From Beverwykella pulmonaria (Eukaryota; Ascomycota; Dothideomycetes; Pleosporales; Melanommataceae), in the NCBI GenBank assembly GCA_001599595.1, contig BCHH01000013.1:1086331-1150330 (forward strand): a stretch of DNA of 64,000 bases, given 5' to 3'. Positions 32,789 to 43,883 of the stretch are shown one piece after another; position 1 is the stretch's first letter; each line of letters begins with the position of its first letter. The notes under the pieces are model-generated. The model was given only the letters and a program-made list of their open reading frames with translations. It made no database searches and had not been told where the DNA came from. The position numbers and the translations under genes are program-made.

Positions 32789-35700
32789 ATGTATCGTGGA
32801 AGCCATCCCACCTCAGGCGCCGCCCGTCAAACTTCTCCTCCTCCCGCTGCTATGCTCGTCGACATGAACCGCCTGCCCAGCATCCCCACTCGTCCGGCTC
32901 CTCCACAGTCGTTCGCGTCCTACAGTCCTTACCAGAGGCCCACTGTTGCACCGTCGCGACCGGAGATCGTGCCCCCAACTCAACACCACCGTCCCCGGGA
33001 TCAGGAAGGAGGCCAAAGTAATGCGCAACAACTACCGGGTATTCGAACCCTTCTGGAAACAGAATTATTGGAGAGCAACAAACCGCTTGACCACCCCCCG
33101 CGATTAGGTGGCGCCCATCTGGCTTCCAGTAGCTCCGTGCGGTACGGATCTTCGAGCCCAACCTTAAAAAGACGGCATGATTTCGACGGTTACAGCCACG
33201 AGTACCCCGAAAGTAATGCCTTCGCTTCTCGGCCGCCACAGGTACATCGTCATGCCCATCATACCACCACGGCTGACATTCAATCGGTGACCTTCTCGAC
33301 ACCCGCCTCTACTCAAGGATCCCGTCAGTCGGAATTTTCTCGTCCGGCAAACCTTAGTCGCTCATCGCATCATGATTCGGTGGGTAGTAGTTATCGACCG
33401 CCATCAACGGCGTCGGCGTTGAGTGCATCTTCGGACCCAGCTGGAGCAATCGCTGGGCAATCCCTTCAAGATGACCCAATGGACATCGTCAAGCCAATGC
33501 GAAGACGCACAGAAGGGATATCCCGCGCACCAGTCCGAGCATCACGGTGTGTGGGGCAACGTGAAATTGCCGGAGAGGGACTGTGCTACATCTACGAAGA
33601 CGGATCTATTTGTCGAGCTATTATAGACGGAGAACCTGTCAACCCATCATGGGGCATTACGAAAGCAGGAAAACCGCGGAAACGACTTGCCCAGGCATGC
33701 TTGACCTGTCGAGAGAAGAAGATCAAGTGCGAGCCTGGATATCCAACCTGCCATCAATGCGCCAAATCGCAGAGGGTGTGTAGAGGGTGAGTCGGTTTTT
33801 TGTACTACACCTCTCTTCACTTCTCGACGATACTCTCGACTTATATGCATTGACATAGTCTGGATTTCAAATCGCCGGCAATGCAGACTGTGTAACTCAA
33901 ATGACAAATTCTGACTTCGAAGTAGAGGCCTCAATCAGCTAGGCATGAGCAATGCCTCGGAAGAAACATCACCGTCATCTTCTTCGACAGTATTTAAGAA
34001 CCAGCCAACGGAACTTGTAAGTCCAGTGGCTGGCCCCGATAAACCAAAAGCTCCCAACGAGCAACGCGAACCCTCTCGAATAGCTGACGCTTGGAATACT
34101 GGCTCTCCGTTCAGACCTCGAAACTTCCGCCCCAATTCAGTCGCTACATCCAGAGATATGTCGGTCCATTCTCTAGACTCAGATTGGAGCAGCTCTTTGA
34201 ATAACCCGGACCCGGACGACCCCAGACGTAGTTCGCATCAGGACCAGTTGGCCATCCAATGGGAGCAGGATCCATATGAAACGAATGCGAGGCTCACCAT
34301 GCATCTTCTAGACCTATACTTTCTCCACGCGGGACGGGCCACCTATGGAATGTTCCCTCGAAAGCCCTTTATGACATGGGTAGAGTCCAATCAAGAAAAG
34401 ACCCAGGACTACCTAATGCTTTTGTACTCAGTTCTTGCCATGGGTTCCATCTTCTCTCCCGACGCTGACACTCGTGCCATTGGGAAACGATTCGCCGCCA
34501 TTGCAGCATACGCAACAGAGAAGAGATTTGGGAGATTTACGTTGCAGCTATGTCAGAGTAGGCTAATGCTTGCACTGTACAACTTCGCGCGTGGAAAAGC
34601 ACAGGAAGCCTGGGATTTCTGTGGAGCCGGCTTGCGTGCCATCAGCGCGCTCAAGCTCAACACCGAAGAAGGAGTCAAGGAGCTTCCGGACGCCTCCGCT
34701 GAACTCGACTATGGATTCGACCGCCGCACCCTGGAGGAATGCTGCCGCCGTACTTTCTGGTCCGGGTTCTTAATGGATGTAAGTTCAACCGCGTTTACGG
34801 CAACAACCACCCTTAACCTAATGCCCCAACAGCGCTATAATGGATTCTGTGGTGGAACCCTATGTGTTATTAATATCGAGGATACTTTTCTTCGCCTTCC
34901 CTGCCTGGAGAGCGTGTACGAAGCTTCGAACCCCTGCGATACCCCCTTCTTTGATTTCGAACTTCTAAGTCACCAAGCCCCTCCAGGCCCACCTCTCGGA
35001 CTTATGGCACATTTAACTCTAATTTCAGCGATCTGGGGCGAAGTGTTGACTTTTACTAGCCGCGCTGTGCATCGGCCTGACAATGGCTACGAACGAATTT
35101 ACGAAGCTTTTTACGCTAAAACTTATGAGAGGTTAGATGCATGGCATGCGATGTTACCAGAGAACTTGCGATATACCCCACATAACCTTGACAACAGCAT
35201 CATCGAGGGATATGCGGGTACGTTCATCTCACTCCATGCTCTTTACCACACCACCGTCATTCGACTCAACCGCCATGTCCGTATCCGCCTCCTTCCAGTT
35301 GAGAAGCTCGCCCGCAACATCGAGCATTCGTTCCGCAATGCCTCAAACTTCCTGTCTATGATGCATTCCTTGGCTGCCACGAACCGCCAAAGACGGCTTT
35401 CATCCAATGCAGTAACAGATGTGTTGTTCTCAATACCCTTCCCTGGCTATGCGCTGTTGCTTTCTATCGATGTCCTTACTGCCGCTGGGACAATTTCAAC
35501 ACTGCCAGATCTAATAAAAACTCTGGGAACTACGTTGCCCTGCATTGAGGAGTTGTCGAAATTCTGGGCCTCTGCAAGGGCGCAGCTAAAAGCCGTCGAG
35601 AACCGTGCAAAGCAATTGGCAGAGATTGTGTTGCAAGAGGAGCAGGGTGGGCGTAATGGAAATCATGGGCAGTTCTGGAGAGTTCAGGGTAGCATGGAGA

Positions 35701-35798
35701 CGGCATTTGGCAGCGAAGACGCTGTGTACAAGGCGAGTGATCAACTGCTGTTCGACGTGGTCGGGGCCCTGACGGGAAACTCGTCCCTCAGGCGCTAG
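32789..35798 (+). CDS. Zn(II)2Cys6 transcription factor, RosA/NosA-like
   Basis: Exons 32789-33786, 33926-34778 and 34833-35798; introns of 139 and 54 bp; 938 residues. The second intron is a multiple of three without a stop, but it is bounded by GTAAGT and CAACAG and its removal gives FLMDRYNGFCGG, the expected family sequence. Just before the zinc cluster is CYIYEDGSICRAIIDGEPVN, a pattern I associate with the RosA/NosA group of sexual development regulators. The cluster is ACLTCREKKIKC, a six-residue loop, then C..C and C, from Cys304. A fungal-specific transcription factor domain fills about residues 420-780. The N-terminal 280 residues are disordered. The start is uncertain: ATG at 32852 or 32864 would give slightly shorter proteins. 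RosA represses and NosA promotes fruiting in Aspergillus; which applies here cannot be told. Confidence 0.87.
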
Positions 35799-36079
35799 GG
35801 GCGGAGACAAACAATGGTGGTAGCCATTTGTGGACGACAACCTAATCGCCCTTCTGATTTGTTAAGCTGGGATTTTGTTGCACCTGCAATATCAAATTCT
35901 TACCACACACACTTATGAAGGAATCCCTCGTCTCAACTATCGACTTTTATATGGAATCGCCTTTAATACCACTCTCATGGCCCAACTTCAACCGCGGAGA
36001 CCCGCCTCCCCCCACCATACGAACTAGTTATGCTGGCGGCATGAATTTCTAAACCTGCCTTGGACCATTGACGAACAAC

Positions 36080-36247
36080 GCAGCGGCATATTACACTTGT
36101 TATCATTCACCAGGACACAGAATGGGCATCCTTTCTAAAGGCATTGCTGCCTACCTCCACACTGCAACGGCATATCAGATCAACTATCCAACTCCAAAAC
36201 ACAGAATGGGAGCTATCCATAAAGGCATTGTCCCCGCCCGGGTTGCC
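36080..36247 (+). repeat. Imperfect tandem duplication, 84-bp period
   Basis: Copies at 36080-36163 and 36164-36247. Exact blocks shared at the same offset are CGGCATAT, ACACAGAATGGG and AAAGGCATTG; by hand count about two thirds of the first 67 positions match. The period is a multiple of three and both copies are open in one frame with the repeated peptide pattern HRMG...KGI, but there is no ATG start in that frame. Confidence 0.75.
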
Positions 36248-36819
36248 CATCTGCCAGGGTCCCATTTCTCCATTTCCCACAGGTGGGCGGCATTTTGTAA
36301 TGTAATACTTTGTATTTGTACATCTTCTGTTTTCTTACTATCGGCTTCGCAGGATAGGGATTTGCCGTAGGCAATCGATGAGCAGAGCCTGGGAGGAGTG
36401 AACCATGACTTAGTCCTTGTTCGCTAGCCAGTCAGGTCTCTTCATTTTCCCCGTCCCGTTTTCACGATTTGTTCTCATTTTCACATTTGTTTTCTGGCGT
36501 AATTGGCTTGGTCTGGGCTTTCAGGAATATGGAATTTTACTGAACAGGAAGGAGTGTATCATATTGGAAAAGTTGGCCATGCCGATTCTGAGTCCTCAAT
36601 CTGGACAGCATGATCGGGAAGGACGAGCTGGGAACGGAACCAAAATACAAATGGAATAAATGATAATGGGTTTTCGGGTATATCACTTGTGCCTCTGTGC
36701 CAAGACCTAGCTGCGTGTAGACAGGTTATGTGATTATCAGATGGAATTGGAACAGAGGCCGGCAAGGCGAATAGGTTGTCGCCATCTGAACATTGATACA
36801 TACAGCGAAAGTTGTGGAT

Positions 36820-37140
36820 GCCAAGTACCGTCGTTGATGCTGCGATACCTCTTAAACACATAAGGCGTCTCGTAAACCTGTAAGATTTTGCTCGACGCGG
36901 TTGTCTCAGTCCTGCAAGACAGCGAGCAGAATCGCCCGTGTTTCATGGGCGACTAGACAGCCACACGACCGCAAGGCCTCCACTTATCGGATTATTAGAT
37001 GCTTTGCAATATATGCCTGCCAAGCGTGTCGTTGATGCTGTGGGACTATCTGGAGCAACATAATCTCGTAGTCTGACTTTGGTGTCTCACAAGCTTCTAA
37101 CCTTCTAGAAGACTGCTAGACGCGGTTCGAGAAATCCTGC
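36820..37140 (+). repeat. Diverged duplicated segment, about 200 bp apart
   Basis: GTCGTTGATGCTG occurs at 36830 and 37028, each preceded by TGCCAAG. GACGCGGTT occurs at 36894 and 37119, each followed by a stretch ending in TCCTGCA. GG(C/T)GTCTC lies between in both copies. The copies differ by indels and are not coding as far as I can see. They may be remnants of an old element. Confidence 0.6.
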
Positions 37141-37555
37141 ACCACGTGAAGTAATTCCAAAAAAGGCACGTGGGTGGTATTGAGGCGGCTTGCGCCACTC
37201 CCGGTATGATCGGCAGGCCGTCCCATGAATGGAATGACTCGAGTGGAGGGGAGCATTGACCTGGGATTAATAGTGTACGTATGGGGATGCGACCAGTGTG
37301 GTAGAATTATAAAGTTACGGTTATAATTCCAACCCCCACAACCCCGCCCAACTGCCCACCAACTCGCCCCACAGTCAATGCCATGACGATAAGATACCGA
37401 ATAACATGTTCGTTCCAGACGCCACCAATAATAGAAAGAAAATGGGGTATCATGAAAAGCTCCAAGCTCCAAGACACTTCTCCTGCCCTGCCCTAGCACT
37501 GAGGCCATGGCTCCAGCAGCAACACCTTGTAGCAGCATCCTTCTGCCTGAACGCA

Positions 37556-38766
37556 TCAGCCCTCAAACCCACCCTCACCCTCCCTCTCCTTCCCCTTCCC
37601 CCTCCTCCCCTCCTCCTCCTCCCTCCCATCGCCCACCGAACTCGCAAACGCCTGCTGAATCCCCGGTCTCGGTTTACTCGCGATGTCCAGCTCCGCAAAC
37701 TTCGGCCTCACTAGTAGAACATTGACTCTAGCCGCGTTGAAGATTTGTTCCGAGGGTGGGATAGAAGCGGCGAGGTTCGTGTTCTCAGTGAGTCGCGTGA
37801 TGAAGAACATGAAGCGGCCGGTCTTGATCTGCATTTCGGAGAAATTTGCGGAGCCGGCGGGGATGCCGGTGTGTTTGCTTTATCGTCGTCAGCTATTCTT
37901 CCTCGCCACAGCCATGGGAGATGGAGACGTACGACATGCTCTGCTTATGGGTCTTGAGAATACTCGAGATCCGCTCAAAGCGGTCCGTAAACGGATTCTC
38001 ATTCTCGCCTCCACGCGTAACATGCGTGACCATGAGACACGTTGTCCTTTCGTAAAGAATGAGCTCCCTCGCCTGAATAACCTCAGCCAGCTCTCTCAGC
38101 AACCCCTCGATAACTCCTGCATTCGGAATCAAAAAGTAGATAATCTGTGTCCACGCCTTGTACAAGGTCTGGTCCCAAATACTCGTTGGGAAAAACTCGA
38201 CGCTGTCTCGAAATCCTTCCGACGCCGTGCGGATGTACTCTGAGCGCTCGTCGAAGAGCTGGGATCGCAGGCGCGATTGCACGAGGTCCATTTTGTGGAT
38301 CAGACAGAAGACTTTTGCGGAGGGAGAGCACTCGGAGAGCGCGCGGATGATGTTGGAGTAGGAGACGACGTCGGCGGCGAACTCGCGGGACTCGATGTCG
38401 AAGACGAAGATTAAGACTGCTACGGAGCTGAAGACTTGCCCGCGTTGGTGCGTGAGGTAGCTCTCGACGAAGCCGTCTTGCCTGTCACAAATGATCCCAT
38501 TAGCACACACCTCCTTTTCCCATCTACATGTTCGCGGAGGCGAGCTTGGAGGTAGGAAACACACACCCTCCGCAATCCCACAGATTCAGCATCAAGTTCC
38601 CCATGAACTTGATGTTGCTATGCTCGACATCAATCGTCGCCCCAAGCCTCCTCACATCCTTTGCGACGTAATTGCTGAAGACAATGCTGCGCATCGACGA
38701 CTTCCCCGCGCCGCTCTTCCCCATGAGCAGCACCTTCCGCTGCTTCTGCCTCTTGCCAGTGTTCAT
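37556..38766 (-). CDS. gtr1: Rag-family GTPase GTR1 (RagA/B type)
   Basis: Exons 38766-38567, 38481-37933 and 37877-37556; introns of 85 and 55 bp; 356 residues. Motifs: P-loop GKSGAGKSS (residues 16-24), the switch 1 threonine region [18 protein letters not shown] (62-69, completed by the first splice) and the guanine-specificity motif HKMDLV. The second join restores [20 protein letters not shown]. The C-terminal roadblock-like domain follows ([20 protein letters not shown]). Gtr1 with Gtr2 forms the vacuolar heterodimer that reports amino acid supply to TORC1. The last 25 residues are an unusual Arg/Glu/Gly/Lys run, encoded by a polypurine tract, which I do not recall in relatives. It may be a local extension or hide a last intron. 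Confidence 0.94.
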
Positions 38767-39540
38767 CGTAGGGGTGGGCCGTTCCGTTCTCCTTGTCCTC
38801 GACTGTGGTGCCGTTGTCGCCAGTGCATGCGAGAATTCGTGGTGGTGGACCCGTACTAGATCTGGCGCGTGAGCGATCGATCTTGGCGGCGCGGAGCGAG
38901 ATCTGAGCTCGGTGTGACGTTGGCCAACGCACGTGAGAGGGCTCCGATTGGGCTTAGCCTGCCTTCTGCTCTTCGAAAGCCAAACAAACCCTCCCGGCAC
39001 GCGTTCCGCCTACCCCTGGTCATTCAAATCTCCACCAAGACTGCTGGGTTAACGGTCACGCAGATAAGCTTTGATTACAGTTATCGATTCTTTATCCTTG
39101 ACTCAACAGTTCTCTTATCCCTACTCTAACAGTATATTTTGACGCACTTGAACTTTGTCCAGTGCCACCTCGAGATTAATTGACTACTTCCGAACATCTT
39201 CCCTAAAAACCAAAGGATGTAACATGCTTGCCCATCCCATAGAAGCAAAATCCAAAGTGTTCTTGTAGAATGCCATTAAGGGCTAGAAGAAACAAAGATG
39301 GGAACCGGCGCGTAAGTAAAGAGAAGTAGCCGGGTGTGTATGCCCAATGCGGCCATTGGCGTAGAAGAGGCTCAAATATTAACACGAAAGAAGCTGCCGA
39401 AAGCGACCAAGGTGATGGAACATCGTATTTTTCACTTGGCGAAGACGCGGTGATGGTGGTGAGGCGTAGGCTACCGACACGGTAACATGCTTCCGGAAGT
39501 CAAATGACGACAAAGCAATAAATCGAAGTGAAAGGGTATC
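38767..39540. other. Intergenic region upstream of gtr1
   Basis: 774 bp between the gtr1 start and the URC4 stop, both minus strand. It contains the gtr1 promoter. Nothing else seen. Confidence 0.55.
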
Positions 39541-41190
39541 TCAGAAAACAGTTCCGTCGGACAGAATCATGATTGGCGGTTCTTTCGTGTTTGGTCGCGA
39601 CACCTCTGCAATCTCTCGACCTCCCTGTCCAATGGGGTTAACCGCTGTTGTGCGTGCATGTTAAGGGAACTGCGTACCTTCCAGCTGCCAGCCTCCAACA
39701 TTTGAGCCAAACTCAGCTTGTCTCGCCCAGTCAGATTAAGAAGGGCATTGACCTCAACGAGAAGTTCGTCTAAGAACCCTACGGTGACTGCGCGCCACTC
39801 GACAATAACATCATCGTCGGCAGTGAAAAGAGGTACCACCTCCATGTTTGGCTGCCCTTTTAATTGGGCATTCCGCTGGTACTGGGCCAGCCCTCGCTTG
39901 GCATCCTCAGGCTTCAAGACCAGCAGGCCCGTGTCGACAAAGAGGCCGCCATTGCGATACTCGGGCAGTCCAGTCAATAGCTCAGCCCCAGCAAAATGGA
40001 CGTTCAGTAGTTTGGTCATGGGCACCATCAACGAATAGGTCAGCCATTGTGTGAGCTTGTGGAAGGGAACAATGTTCTCCCAAGGATGTGTAGGGTGCGA
40101 GGGCATGACCGAGCAAGGCCAGGCATCACCAATGGAAATGCCATCGATTTGTGTGCGCGTTGATGGCCAAATTGGGGACAGGCCGTCCATGAGAGTGTCC
40201 CACAGGGTGGGGAGTGGGATAATCGGCACGGAAGACGCTTGTGTGGAGGGATGCGACAGCAAGTAATCTAGTTCTTGTCAATTTGCGTTCTAAAAATGGT
40301 GAAGACGGCCTACCCAGCATGTTTCCAGGTCGAGCTTCGAGTCCGAAGACTTCCTGATTCTGCAATGCATCGCCGAGTCGCAATAAGAGACCTGTCCGTC
40401 CTTCTAAGCCATCAAGAGGGTTTTCATCGGTAACTTGCAGTCCACGAGCCATTGTCTTGACATCCAGCCTTTTCAACCCCGCGCTGTCAACCTGGCACGG
40501 CTCGTTTTGGTCGCTGCTGAACAGACCAGCTTTGAACATCTCGAGACTGGCTACGGCTAGGCCCTCGCTTCGTCGGTAGATCTTCCCCGACTCCTTGCTG
40601 CGGTATTGCCATTTTGTTCCCGCGCCGGCGTCGAGGAGAACAGAGACCAGAAAAAGGTCAATGAGGCGGCGCGTTCGCTCCTGATTGTCAACACTCGATG
40701 GCCAGGAGGCCATTAGCTGGTCAATTCGTGGGCGACCCCCCACGTCGAAATGCTGCCATCTACCGTGGGGAGGAATCGAGGCGTAGTCTGGCGCATAATC
40801 TCGCTGTAGAGAGTCAGCGCGGGCTGGTATAAGAGGGAATGGAGCTCGCCCAGAAGAACTTGCCTTGATGATGGAAACCACGTAACCCGCGGTGTCCTGG
40901 AACTTGCTCATGTCAACGGTGAAATGCTTCAACTGGTTCGCTTTCGCCTTCTCGAGCACGAGCTTGGTGCGCTCCCTGACTGCATAGATGCTGCGCAGAT
41001 AGGCAGCGGGATCGAGCGCTGGGTCGGGGGCCCTGGGGAGCGGGACTTCTGGAATGGAGACAGACATCTTAGAACCGTTTGTGGGCTGGGGGTGTTGATG
41101 TTGTTTGGTGAGGGAGCCGTTGGAGCCGTTTGGCTGACTTCCGCCGGGGGAGACGGCGGTTTTAGATTTCCTTCCAAATATGCCTCGCAT
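39541..41190 (-). CDS. URC4/URG3-type uracil catabolism protein (DUF1688)
   Basis: Four exons: 41190-40864, 40803-40314, 40267-39678 and 39624-39541; introns of 60, 46 and 53 bp; 496 residues. Family marks are FAPDYASIPPHGRWQHF-type sequence (here YAPDYASIPPHGRWQHFDVG), GRPGNMLDYLLSHPST-type sequence across the second splice (here ARPGNML-DYLLSHPST), FVDTGLLVLK and a final ILSDGTVF. The last exon is needed for that ending: the unspliced frame stops elsewhere. The first intron starts with GC (AAG|GCAAGT) and ends CTACAG; being 60 bp without a stop it is readable as coding, but relatives lack those 20 residues. URC4 belongs to the fungal URC uracil degradation pathway; its chemistry is not well defined. 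The start could also be the ATG at 41067. Confidence 0.9.
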
Positions 41191-43883
41191 GGCGACGGGG
41201 TGAGCAGACGTGGAGAAGATAGACAGCGGTGAGAAGGCCTTGGGAGCTTCAGGGTTTTCTGGTGGGGAGCACGCAGCATGCAGAGTATGGCAGCTGAAAG
41301 TAAATCGGTTAGCCCGCAGCTCCCAGGTGGAAAAGGCGAATCGTTGCCGATGCTCGAGATGGCTGATCGCCTGTGGGCCCGTGCGCGGTTGAGCGGAGAG
41401 CGCCGCCACTGCGGAGCGCAGGCCGCGAGCTCTAGGAGACCCTGGACAGAGGACTCGGGATGCCTGCGAGCACCCGTTCGTGGTGGCAGCCCGAGACCTG
41501 TGCGGCGCACCGGGGGGCAGGCAGCGGCGTTTTGTGGAGGGGGGAGCAGAGGGGAGGGGAAGAAGGTGCGCGAGGAGGCTCAGCAGGCGGTCGTTGTTGG
41601 TGATGGTTTGTTGAGACAAGAAAGACGGCACAGGAGCAGGCTGGCGAGCAGCGCGACGCAGAGTAGTCTATTGCAAGGAGAGCAGCAGGAGAGAGGCGGT
41701 ACCGTTGTCAGGGGTCGCGGATATGGGTGGGAGACTGCCGTCCCCTGTTGCGCGACGACCACAAACGCACGAACCGAGAGAGGCATGGGCCGCGAGCGTC
41801 TGCAGACAAAAGGACCGCGGGCGGTAATTCGCCCAAAGTGTCGACCGCCCAGCTCCGCATCAGAATTCGCCGACGTTCTGTGGGCTGGCGGCTCTATCCT
41901 GCTGTGGAATGCCTTACTGCACAACAACGGGGAAACATGGTCGCCGTCTGCAGTGAGCCCAGGGCCGAGAACGTGTTCTTGAGCAGTACAGTACAATGAC
42001 TTGTTGGATGCCGCCAGGATGTGCTCCTCTTCCTTCCCGACGCGTACTCCAGGGCCCGCCGCACTCTTCTTTAACCACATATTGCCAATATTCACCAGAA
42101 GAGCTCCTCTCCAAGTCCGTCCCTGTCCCAGGCTACATTCCCCATCCGCACTGGCTCCATAGTCTCTGCAGGGCAACTGAGGCGTCGTCAAAGTTGACCG
42201 TTTGCAGGCCCCAGCTCTCTGGCGCACACAGCTTCCATGCAGGGTCTCGCTTGAAGCCTCGATTTCCCGCTTCTGGCCAGAGATATATCGTGTGCGGCGT
42301 GGAACCACACATCCTCATCCACATGCAATCCTCCAGTCTGGCGGCTTGCAAAGCGTACGCGCAGCCTGACTCTACGGCTGCATGTGTGCTCATGCTGATT
42401 CCTTCTGGAACACTACCGCGGCATGTCACATCCTCCTTCTGGTAAGTGTCGGATTGCATCCGCCTCTTGGTTAGCCATGGCTTGTCGAGTTTGCAAAGTT
42501 AAAATGTTGCGCCTGCACCATAGCGCTACACCTGCTAACTCCAAGCAGCGCGCGGCGCGCATGTATCTGCATGACTCTTATGCCTTTGGGCATCCACGAT
42601 TGATGAGCTGGCAGTCGGGCTTCTGCTCCTTGTGGCCAATTCATCTATTCGGCCTGATCGCGCAACTCCGCCGAAATCGCATTCCATGCAAAACATTCAT
42701 CGAGCCATCCCCGCTTCCTGGAATCCAGCACAAACGCCCGAATATACAAATAGGCCCTATATGTGGGCGCGCTATCCGGGGTAATGCGGGACGAGAGCCT
42801 CATCAAACAGCCCATCCATGGAGACGGGACGCGACTCGCAACACTTCCCGTCCCATCTGAACATCATGGCTGGCTGTCGTGTCATGAGCAAGCGCCCCCG
42901 CCCAAGTTTGTTTAGAGACTCGTTCGCATACCCCGTAAGCCTGAAGCTCTTGGCAGGATGGCCAAGTGGGGAATCTGATGGTGCCTTTCCTTCAGGAGGC
43001 TGGGTGAAGGCTTCCGAGCTCCGCAGGCTCTATGCGGTCACTTTTGAGAAGCAGCGTCGCGGCGTGATGAGTCGTCGACATGCACCCATGTTTTATCCCT
43101 TCAAGGTTGCCCACGCATCGCAGCCCTGCCGCGACGAGTCGACGGGACAGTCCGTGGTGAAATGGCCGTGCTTCCTATGCGCCATCGGGGGGATCCCCCA
43201 ACTCACTGACCACGCCTTAAGTTGATGGTCGCGTGCGTGCTTTTCAAGGAAACAAAGTTAACAAGTGAAGTGCAATGCGGAGATTGAATAGTGAAGTTGT
43301 GGAGGTGATGGAAGGGCTGAGGTGCGAGTCAATCGGCCAGCGCCTGACCATCGTGTGACAGTAGAGGTCGCAGTGCGCGAGGTCCTCAACGGCGAAAGGA
43401 CGCAGGCCCAACAAACACTGACAGAATGGCGTCATGTGCTTGGAATTGCCATGTTGAACAATGTTTTCGCGGTTGTTGATAATTTCCACCGCCATGCATC
43501 AATTCGTTGGGCCCGCTCTCTTGAGCTCAAGCAAATTCTGGTTGGAGTCCAAAAAGATCAATGCTTGTCTATATGATAATACTGTGTCTGCCAGAGACGA
43601 CAACAGAATTCTACTAGAAACCAAGGTTTATTACCCCTGGTCCGTATTGCAGAGCAGCCCTCGGTGGCAGAAATAATCGGACGACAAACTAACTCACGGC
43701 CGTGCACTCATTTGCTGCTATTTTACGCCACAGTGTGGCGCCTCACCAACGCCAACCTCTAGCACGAACCGGTCGGAATCTGGTATTTGCGCCTGCCACA
43801 ACACCCTCACCACGTTTGCTCGTATGACTTAGCAGATACCTCCCCCTTCTTTGCGACATCTCCGACTCTATCTATATCCCGAA
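41191..43883. other. Long divergent intergenic region
   Basis: 2.7 kb between the URC4 and Swa2 starts, with no supported gene on either strand. Short open frames are present but lack splice-supported continuity or recognisable motifs. Confidence 0.45.

Larger units (their letters stand above)
35799..37555. other. Convergent region with diverged repeats
   Basis: 1.76 kb between the Zn-cluster gene and GTR1 stop codons. It contains an 84-bp-period imperfect tandem pair at 36080-36247 and a second imperfect pair of about 100 bp at 36820-37140. No supported gene. Confidence 0.6.

Noticed and set aside
36068..36370. Repeated HRMG..KGI peptide as a pheromone precursor or repeat peptide (RiPP-like) gene
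   Set aside because: No ATG, no signal peptide, no Kex2-type dibasic sites between the units and only two diverged copies.
37112..37140. GGTTCGAGAAATCC resembling the T-loop (B box) of a tRNA
   Set aside because: Spacing to the required CC is wrong and no cloverleaf or A box can be drawn upstream; it is part of a diverged repeat.
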